From Mobilitalea torta (GTDB lineage: Bacteria > Bacillota > Clostridia > Lachnospirales > Lachnospiraceae): a stretch of 64,000 bases of DNA. The notes beneath the pieces were generated by a model. It was not told the origin of the DNA. It saw only the letters and a list, made by a program, of their open reading frames with translations, and made no database searches. Below, one piece after another: positions 58,445-64,000 of this stretch. Position numbers and translations under genes: made by a program. The first letter of the stretch is position 1. Every line of letters begins with the position of its first letter. The stretch covers positions 620,001 to 684,000 of the forward strand of contig NZ_JBNPXH010000001.1 of assembly GCF_050433395.1 (NCBI RefSeq), given 5' to 3'.

Positions 58445-60076
58445 ATGAAAAAAAGATGGTTGGCATTACTTTTGGCAGTAACTATGATTGTTGGCCTGAC
58501 TGCGTGCGGCAAGACAAATAAGCCGTCCACAGACGATGGGAAGAACAATCCGACTTCCGGTGCTCAGACCGGCGGAGATACCAAGACAGACGGAGACACC
58601 AGCGGAGGGGATACCGCAGGAATTGACACCTCGGAGCATGTTGTGATTAACTACATGACCACCGGTGATCCCAAGGATAACGGCGCTACAGAGGCAATGC
58701 TGGAAGAGCTGAACAAGATTCTGACGGAAAAGGTAAACGCGGAGCTGCAGATATATTACATCGGCTGGACCGATTACCTGGCTAATTACAATCTGACTCT
58801 GGCACAGATGGACGGCTCGGTTGACTTAATCGGTACCGCTTCCGACTGGCTGGACGCCTGGCCCAATGCAAAGAACGGTGCGTTCCTGGAATTATCCGAG
58901 GATATGTTAAAGACCTATGCTCCCAAGACATGGGAAAGCGTAAGTCCGGAGCACTGGGAATTATGCAAATACAACGGAGAGATTTATCTGATGCCGGAAG
59001 ACAATTATGCACAGTGGGTTAACCACGGTTATGCATACCGCCTTGACTGGGCAAAGCAGGCAGGTCTTGCCAACGGCGTTCACAGCTGGGAGGATTTAAC
59101 TACCTATTTTGAGTGGGTGAAGAAAAACATTACCGATATCAACATTCCCTGGGATTCTGACGGCACCCATCACAGCCAGATGGTAGGCGGATGGATTACT
59201 TCCCATACCGACTGGGTAACCATCGACGGTCTGAGTGCAGGAGCTCTCTGGGGCGGCATGAAGGATGATCTGTACACCATTGTTTCTCCTTATTATACGG
59301 ATGCAGCTCTGCTGGTAGAGTATGCTAAGATGATGAAGAAATGGGATGAGATCGGCGTTTGGAAGACGGACGTATTAAACAATACCGGCGTTGACAACAG
59401 AGAAGATTTCAAGATTGGCAAGGTTGCGGCAGAACAGCACCATACCCAGACCTGGACCGATCTGGTAAGTAAGACACCTCTTGAGGTAGAGGGCGCAGAG
59501 GTTGGCTTCTTCTATTTTGGTGAAGAGACCAATAATGTAGTAGCTTTATCCATTACCCATGGTGCCATGGCTGTATCCGCGGCAAGCAAGAATCCGGAGA
59601 GAGCGCTCATGGTATATGATCTGCTCAGAAATGATCCCGACTGCTACAAGCTGCTCAACTATGGACAGAAGGGTGTTCAGTGGGATATCAACGCAGACGG
59701 ACTCCGTATCGAGGCACCCGGCTATGACCGTGCCACACAGGAGATCGTAACCAACTACTGGTGGGGAAGAAATGATGACCTGGAGATCAGGGATGCCACC
59801 AGGGACTGGAACGCAATTGATGCTTTATATGCAAAGTATGACAGCATTAAGATCGACTATCCTTACGGACAGTTCGTTCCCGATGTAGACAATATCCAGT
59901 CCATGATCAGCAATATCAGCGAGGTTCACACCAATTATATGAAGCAGATCTCCTACGGCAAATATAAGGGAACCGCAGAAGAAATCGTTGCTGAGTATCA
60001 GAAGGCATTAAAGAATGCGGGATTTGAAGAGGTTACCGCAGAACTGCAGAGACAGTTTGACGCATTATATAAATAA
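58445..60076 (+). CDS. Sugar-binding lipoprotein, DUF3502 group
   Basis: A 543-residue solute-binding lipoprotein: signal peptide MKKRWLALLLAVTMIVGLTA with lipobox LTAC, a long Gly/Thr/Asp-rich tether, binding fold (LAQMDGSVDLIGTASDWLDA) and a DUF3502-like C-terminal helical part (EEIVAEYQKALKNAGFEEVT). ATG 58445 has GGGAGG 8 bp upstream. It is the receptor of the LacI-regulated importer. The nearby GH35 gene suggests a beta-galactoside ligand, by inference. Confidence 0.92.
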   Translation: MKKRWLALLLAVTMIVGLTACGKTNKPSTDDGKNNPTSGAQTGGDTKTDGDTSGGDTAGIDTSEHVVINYMTTGDPKDNGATEAMLEELNKILTEKVNAELQIYYIGWTDYLANYNLTLAQMDGSVDLIGTASDWLDAWPNAKNGAFLELSEDMLKTYAPKTWESVSPEHWELCKYNGEIYLMPEDNYAQWVNHGYAYRLDWAKQAGLANGVHSWEDLTTYFEWVKKNITDINIPWDSDGTHHSQMVGGWITSHTDWVTIDGLSAGALWGGMKDDLYTIVSPYYTDAALLVEYAKMMKKWDEIGVWKTDVLNNTGVDNREDFKIGKVAAEQHHTQTWTDLVSKTPLEVEGAEVGFFYFGEETNNVVALSITHGAMAVSAASKNPERALMVYDLLRNDPDCYKLLNYGQKGVQWDINADGLRIEAPGYDRATQEIVTNYWWGRNDDLEIRDATRDWNAIDALYAKYDSIKIDYPYGQFVPDVDNIQSMISNISEVHTNYMKQISYGKYKGTAEEIVAEYQKALKNAGFEEVTAELQRQFDALYK

Positions 60077-60230
60077 TTACACCGGTATACTTTGCCGGAA
60101 AGGTATGAATTGCTTGTAAGGCATATCTGTGCCGAAGCGAAGCGTAGTGCGCACCCTGGCATGCAGTGCCATATTATGGACGCTTGCGGACATGGTATCG
60201 TGTTGCCATAGCGCAGCATTGTAAGTATGG

Positions 60231-60280
60231 AACAGAGTGCTGATACTTTTGAAAAGAGAGTTTCAGCACTCTGTTTATTG
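60231..60280 (+). terminator. Terminator in the gap before the GH35 gene
   Basis: The gap 60077-60481 has no gene. It contains the perfect 13-bp stem AACAGAGTGCTGA (60231-60243) / TCAGCACTCTGTT (60263-60275), an acceptable terminator of the importer operon. Between 60110 and 60230 there are several small GC-rich palindromes (for example TGGCATGCAGTGCCA) but no recognisable gene. I found no convincing promoter for the GH35 gene. Confidence 0.6.
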
Positions 60281-60481
60281 CAGTTCAATTGTTACGGTTG
60301 AATGACGTTTCACAATAACGGTTCAGCGGATAAAACGATTGATTTTATGCCTGAGAAATGGTACTGTGGACTATTGAAGGCATCCGTTCCTGCTTGATGA
60401 ATGAAGTAAGAAGATTAGATCACGATAGGAATCTTTTTACTTGATTGATTAAAAACCGCTTGATGAAAAGGAGTATAGAAC

Positions 60482-62227
60482 ATGGGGAGATTTGAGATAA
60501 GTGATAAATTTTATTTGGATGATAAACCAATCAAGGTAATATCGGGTGCCATCCATTATTTTCGTACCGTGCCTGAATACTGGACGGACCGGATGAGGAA
60601 GCTGAAGGCACTGGGAGCTAATATGGTGGAGACTTACATTCCCTGGAATGCCCATGAACCGAAGAAGGGGGAGTTTCATTTTGAAGGTATGCTGGATGTG
60701 ATCCGATTTATCCGGACAGCACAGGAGCTGGGATTGTATGTGATCATCCGGCCGTCGCCTTATATCTGCGCGGAGTGGGAGTTTGGCGGACTTCCGGCAT
60801 GGCTGCTGGCAGAGGAGGGCATGAGGCTTCGGGTGAATTATGCTCCCTTTCTGAAGCATGTGGAGGATTATTATAAGGTATTGCTTCCGATGCTGGCCCC
60901 TTATCAGATTGACCATGGCGGCCCGATTCTTATGATGCAGATTGAAAATGAATATGGTTATTATGCCAATGATGCTTCCTATATGGAGGCAATCAAGAAA
61001 ATGATGAGGAATAACGGGATTACTGTCCCCTTGATTACCTCGGACGGCCCCTTCCATGACAGCATGAGAGGCGGAAGTATGGAGGGCATCCTTCCTACCG
61101 GAAACTTTGGCTCACGTACTGCAGAGCGCTTTGAACTGATGAAGCAATATACCGGCGAAGGGCCTCTGATGTGCGCCGAGTTCTGGGTGGGCTGGTTCGA
61201 TCATTGGGGCAACGGCGGGCATATGACAGGGAACCTGGAGCAGAGCGTGAAGGATTTGGATAAAATGCTGGAGCTGGGACATGTGAATATCTATATGTTC
61301 CATGGCGGAACTAATTTCGGCTTTATGAACGGCTCCAATTATTACGACGAACTGACCCCGGATGTAACCTCCTATGATTATGACGCGATGCTTACGGAGG
61401 ATGGCCGGATCACGGAGAAATATAGAAGATACAGGGAAGTGATCGCAAAATATACGGAGCTTCCGAAGGTGGAGCTTCTTCCTGAGATTGAACGTAAGGC
61501 CTATGGTGAGATCCTGATTCAAGATAAGGTGAGCTTATTTTCCGTACTGGAGGATATCTCCGTCGCGGCAGAAAGTCCCTATACCCAGTGTATGGAGCAG
61601 CTGGGGCAGAGCTATGGATATATCCTGTACCGCTCCCCGCTGAATACAGAAGAGAACATAGAGAAAATTCGCCTTTGGGAAGCCAACGACAGAGCGAATC
61701 TGTTTATTGATCAAAAGCCGGTACTCACCCTGTACGACAGGGAGCTGCTGGAAGAGCATGAAGTGGATCTGCAATTTGAGAGAGGGGCTTCCCTTGATAT
61801 TCTGGTGGAGAATATGGGGCGTGTCAATTTTGGTCCCAGGATGCAGCAGCAGAGGAAGGGAATCAACCACTGTGTGCAGATCAACGGCCATATGCACAAC
61901 GGCTGGAAGCAGTATCCTCTGCCTCTGGATAATATAGAAAAAGTGGACTTTGGCAAGGAATATAAGGAGAATACCCCGGCATTCTACCGCGGGGTCTTCC
62001 GTGCGGAGGAGACAGGGGATACCTTCCTGGATTTCGAAGGCTGGGGGAAGGGCTGCATCTTTGTGAATGGCTTCAACATCGGCCGCTTTTGGGAGATCGG
62101 ACCCCAGAAACGTTTATATATTCCCGCCCCTCTTTTAAAGCAGGGGGAGAATGAAATCATTATATTCGAGACGGAGGGAAAAGTATGCGACCGCTTTACC
62201 TTACGCGATGAGCCGGATATCGGCTAG
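60482..62227 (+). CDS. GH35 beta-galactosidase, cytoplasmic
   Basis: A 581-residue GH35 enzyme. TIM barrel: VISGAIHYFRTVPEYWTDRM, NMVETYIPWNAHEPKKGEF, VIIRPSPYICAEWEFGGLPA, with acid/base glutamate in LMMQIENEYGYY and nucleophile in LMCAEFWVGWFDHWG. Two beta domains follow, the last with GWGKGCIFVNGFNIGRFWEI. No signal peptide. It would release galactose from oligosaccharides brought in by the importer just upstream. The start is behind AAAAGGAG. Confidence 0.93.
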   Translation: MGRFEISDKFYLDDKPIKVISGAIHYFRTVPEYWTDRMRKLKALGANMVETYIPWNAHEPKKGEFHFEGMLDVIRFIRTAQELGLYVIIRPSPYICAEWEFGGLPAWLLAEEGMRLRVNYAPFLKHVEDYYKVLLPMLAPYQIDHGGPILMMQIENEYGYYANDASYMEAIKKMMRNNGITVPLITSDGPFHDSMRGGSMEGILPTGNFGSRTAERFELMKQYTGEGPLMCAEFWVGWFDHWGNGGHMTGNLEQSVKDLDKMLELGHVNIYMFHGGTNFGFMNGSNYYDELTPDVTSYDYDAMLTEDGRITEKYRRYREVIAKYTELPKVELLPEIERKAYGEILIQDKVSLFSVLEDISVAAESPYTQCMEQLGQSYGYILYRSPLNTEENIEKIRLWEANDRANLFIDQKPVLTLYDRELLEEHEVDLQFERGASLDILVENMGRVNFGPRMQQQRKGINHCVQINGHMHNGWKQYPLPLDNIEKVDFGKEYKENTPAFYRGVFRAEETGDTFLDFEGWGKGCIFVNGFNIGRFWEIGPQKRLYIPAPLLKQGENEIIIFETEGKVCDRFTLRDEPDIG

Positions 62228-62228
62228 A

Positions 62229-62375
62229 ATGACCGATGGAAGAAGCCGGAGAACGGAAGGAACCGAAGAATTGAAGAACGATAGAAGAAGAGATAGAAGA
62301 AGTGACAGAAGAAGAGGCAGGAGAAACAGCAGCAGAGACGTCTGCTGCATAGCGGAAGACGGGGGACGGAAATAA
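62229..62375 (+). other. Arginine-rich small open frame in a purine tract
   Basis: A purine-rich stretch between GH35 and the next gene with an open frame starting 1 base after the GH35 stop: MTDGRSRRTEGTEELKNDRR, then RDRRSDRRRGRRNSS, and ending at a TAA that overlaps the next ATG. The DNA is built of AGAAGA-like repeats. No ribosome site of its own is seen. It may be a coupled arginine-rich microprotein or just expanded low-complexity DNA. Confidence 0.3.
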
Positions 62376-63094
62376 TGGAGCTATGGACGGGCTTTGCAGT
62401 TATCTGCGCCTATGTGATCAAAGGATTGTGCGGCTTTGCCAATACCCTGGTGCTGAGTACAATGCTAAGCTTTGGGACCAGTAATATCAACATTACCCCC
62501 GTTGAGCTGCTGGTGGGTTATCCCTCGAATATTATTGTTTCTTGGAAGGAAAGGAAATCGTTAAACTGGAAGATATGGCTTCCCCTTGTAATTCTTGTGA
62601 TTGCAGGGAGTATTCCGGGAGCCGTTATCTTGAAGTCCGGCAATGTAACGGTGATTAAGATAATATTTGGCTTTGTGGTAGCGGGGATCGGGCTGGAGCT
62701 GTTTCTCCGGGAGAGGCAGAACAGGAGGAAGAAATATTCCTCCGCTGTCATGCTGTCCATTGGTCTGCTATCAGGGCTGCTCTGCGGTCTATTCGGTATT
62801 GGAGCCCTGCTTGCCGCATATATGGGGCAGAAGACGGAGAGTAGTAAAGAGTTCCGAGGAAATCTGTGCATCGTTTTCCTGGCGGAGAATACCTTCCGTA
62901 TCATCCTGTATAGTGTTACCGGAATACTGACAGCGCAGATGTACAAACGCGCGTTGCTGCTGATACCCCTTATGATTCTGGGATTACTGGCTGGAATAGG
63001 GCTGTCCAAGGTGCTGGATGAGAAGAAAATTAAGACGGGAGTAATCATACTGTTGATTTTATCCGGTCTCTCTCTGATCATTACTAATTTTTAA
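62375..63094 (+). CDS. TauE/SafE-family membrane exporter
   Basis: A 239-residue membrane protein with about seven helices. The paired family motifs are GLCGFANTLVLSTMLSF and GLLSGLLCGLFGIGALLAAY. TauE/SafE proteins move sulfoacetate, sulfite or other small anions. The start has GGGGGACGG upstream and overlaps the preceding small frame. No sulfur-metabolism genes are near, so its substrate is open. Confidence 0.85.
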   Translation: MELWTGFAVICAYVIKGLCGFANTLVLSTMLSFGTSNINITPVELLVGYPSNIIVSWKERKSLNWKIWLPLVILVIAGSIPGAVILKSGNVTVIKIIFGFVVAGIGLELFLRERQNRRKKYSSAVMLSIGLLSGLLCGLFGIGALLAAYMGQKTESSKEFRGNLCIVFLAENTFRIILYSVTGILTAQMYKRALLLIPLMILGLLAGIGLSKVLDEKKIKTGVIILLILSGLSLIITNF

Positions 63095-63160
63095 GGATAC
63101 CGATCTGTAAAAATGTATGGGTGTACCAGGAACTCTATTATGATATAGAAAAAAGATATG

Positions 63161-63206
63161 TCCTACTGCCGACGGGTTTAATCAAGAAGGCAGCAGGACT
63201 TTTTAT
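63161..63206 (+). terminator. Terminator after the TauE-like gene
   Basis: Arms GTCCTACTGCC (63161-63171) and GGCAGCAGGAC (63190-63200), one mismatch, followed by TTTTTATA. Confidence 0.65.
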
Positions 63207-63252
63207 ATACATTGAAGATCATGAAAACAATCTGGCAATCAAATGCTTTGCT

Positions 63253-63504
63253 TTAAGGGCAAAGGATCCATTCTCCGATCCATTCCTGCGTAGAATAATT
63301 ATACAGACGCTTGTATATATTACCATTTTCCGATTTGTATCTCCAGTCAATGATATCGGAGTAAGGTGTTACACTAACAGTAGATTCGATTGATGCAAGG
63401 CTTCCATTCAGTGCACTTGTAGCGAGCGCATTGGTTGGCTGTAGGCTTGTGTAAATACATAATGTGATGATGAGGGGTGAAAACTTCTTACCTATTTTTT
63501 TCAT
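63253..63504 (-). CDS. Small secreted protein, DUF6147-like
   Basis: An 83-residue protein with a signal peptide (MKKIGKKFSPLIITLCIYTS, cut near TNALA) and a mature part SDIIDWRYKSENGNIYKRLY, NYSTQEWIGEW, the pattern of small DUF6147-type proteins of Clostridia, of unknown role. AGGAGG 9 bp upstream. It overlaps the end of the M56-like gene by 17 bp. Confidence 0.7.
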   Translation of the reverse strand: MKKIGKKFSPLIITLCIYTSLQPTNALATSALNGSLASIESTVSVTPYSDIIDWRYKSENGNIYKRLYNYSTQEWIGEWILCP

Positions 63505-64000
63505 TTATTGGTACCTCCTGGATATTTTGATATATGGGTAAATCTATAAATGAGTCAATATCATGAATGGTACCAAAATATTCATCGTTTAGATAAACAT
63601 CATAGCCGCCATTCGAATTAAGAACTAAATATGAATTTTTGCTGGTTAAGTCAAATGTATCAGCTGCATCTTCGGGATTAATTGCATATGGTTCAAAAAT
63701 AAAAAAACAAGAAAAAAACACCAATAATAATGTGGGTATGACAAATAAAAGAACACTTCTTATTCTTGACTTTATCTTTAACTCATAATTATTCAAAACC
63801 ATATAAAACCTTTGTGCAAGGATGGAGTTCTGTTCACTGCTGAATGTCATTGCCAATTCATCTACTTGACACACACAATTCTTTGCTATCTTCAGGAGAC
63901 ATTCCAGATATTCAATTCGGCTACTTTCATCCATTGTCTTGGTTACGATAAGATCCACTTGCATTTCAAGCGTCTTGTCCATCTGCTTTTTCAAAAGATA
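63488..64000 (-). CDS. M56/BlaR1-like membrane protein, C-terminal part, cut by the window edge
   Basis: The frame is open to the right edge. The visible part reads EYLECLLKIAKN, ELAMTFSSEQNSILAQRFYM, VLNNYELKIKSRIRSVLLFV, followed by a membrane helix (VIPTLLLVFFSCFFIF) and an outer domain (DLTSKNSYLVLNSNGGYDVY). This is the usual tail of BlaR1/MecR1-like M56 proteins after the HExxH region, which would lie outside. A TTG at 63994 is in frame but is probably not the start. Confidence 0.65.
   Translation of the reverse strand, partial: YLLKKQMDKTLEMQVDLIVTKTMDESSRIEYLECLLKIAKNCVCQVDELAMTFSSEQNSILAQRFYMVLNNYELKIKSRIRSVLLFVIPTLLLVFFSCFFIFEPYAINPEDAADTFDLTSKNSYLVLNSNGGYDVYLNDEYFGTIHDIDSFIDLPIYQNIQEVPINEKNR

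Noticed and set aside
60100..60230. GC-rich stretch with several short palindromes before the GH35 gene, as a third MITE
   Set aside because: No matching terminal inverted repeats or flanking duplication could be identified.

Overview
The window looks like a chromosomal segment of a spore-forming, plant-polysaccharide-degrading Clostridia bacterium, most likely a Lachnospiraceae. Supporting signs are strong GGAGG ribosome sites, several TTG/GTG starts, many CUT1 sugar transporters with DUF3502-type binding lipoproteins, numerous cytoplasmic glycosidases, PadR/LacI/AraC/TetR regulators, collagen-like surface proteins of the exosporium type, and a LysM-GH18 protein of the spore-germination type. 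The organism call is an inference from gene content. I saw no rRNA, tRNA, CRISPR array, prophage or complete insertion sequence.

Layout. 1-5.7 kb: the end of an FtsX/MacB-type export operon (permease, two ATPases, a secreted Ig-like protein). It is followed by a 154-bp palindromic element with a 10-bp target duplication. 6-14.6 kb: a hemicellulose locus (GH10 xylanase, GH95, a GH43-CBM6 lipoprotein, a second GH43, GH127). 14.7-19.6 kb: a LysM-GH18 protein whose catalytic motif is lost, alanine racemase, a ParE/RelE toxin-antitoxin pair, and an ECF sigma/anti-sigma pair. 19.8-22.3 kb: a decayed patch with a truncated ECF sigma gene, a frameshifted padR gene and a sigma-permease chimera. 22.3-28.4 kb: two divergent modules, each a GT2-TPR glycosyltransferase followed by collagen-like genes. 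28.5-30.7 kb: an ABC-2 exporter whose ATPase gene has a large internal deletion, plus TetR.

31-34.7 kb: a complete sugar ABC importer with LacI-type operator-like sites. 34.8-38.2 kb: TrmO, a BFD-like ferredoxin-domain protein, a CE2-like esterase, a small protein and TetR. 38.3-41.9 kb: a heterodimeric ABC exporter. 41.9-46.6 kb: a zinc-ribbon protein, an uncharacterised class I isoprenoid-synthase-like protein, and a gluconate-dehydrogenase-type small subunit with a frame-broken GMC oxidoreductase, separated by a second MITE-like element. 46.6-48.5 kb: a VOC protein, a membrane protein, and PadR preceded by an internally deleted polyferredoxin remnant. 48.6-55 kb: AraC regulator, GH2 and an ABC-2 exporter. 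55-63.1 kb: a LacI regulator with matching operators in front of itself and of the next sugar importer, then GH35 and a TauE-like exporter. The right edge holds a small secreted protein and a cut-off M56/BlaR1-like gene.

How the genes work together. Extracellular breakdown is probably limited to lipoproteins such as the GH43-CBM6 enzyme. Oligosaccharides would enter through the two intact CUT1 importers and be dismantled inside the cell by the signal-less GH10, GH43, GH95, GH127, GH2, GH35 and CE2 enzymes. The most unusual points are the mirrored collagen/glycosyltransferase cluster, the GH18 pseudoenzyme, six copies of a GGTGCCTGACACC palindrome sitting mostly at gene 3' ends, the orphan isoprenoid-synthase-like gene, and an unusual density of internally deleted or fused genes.
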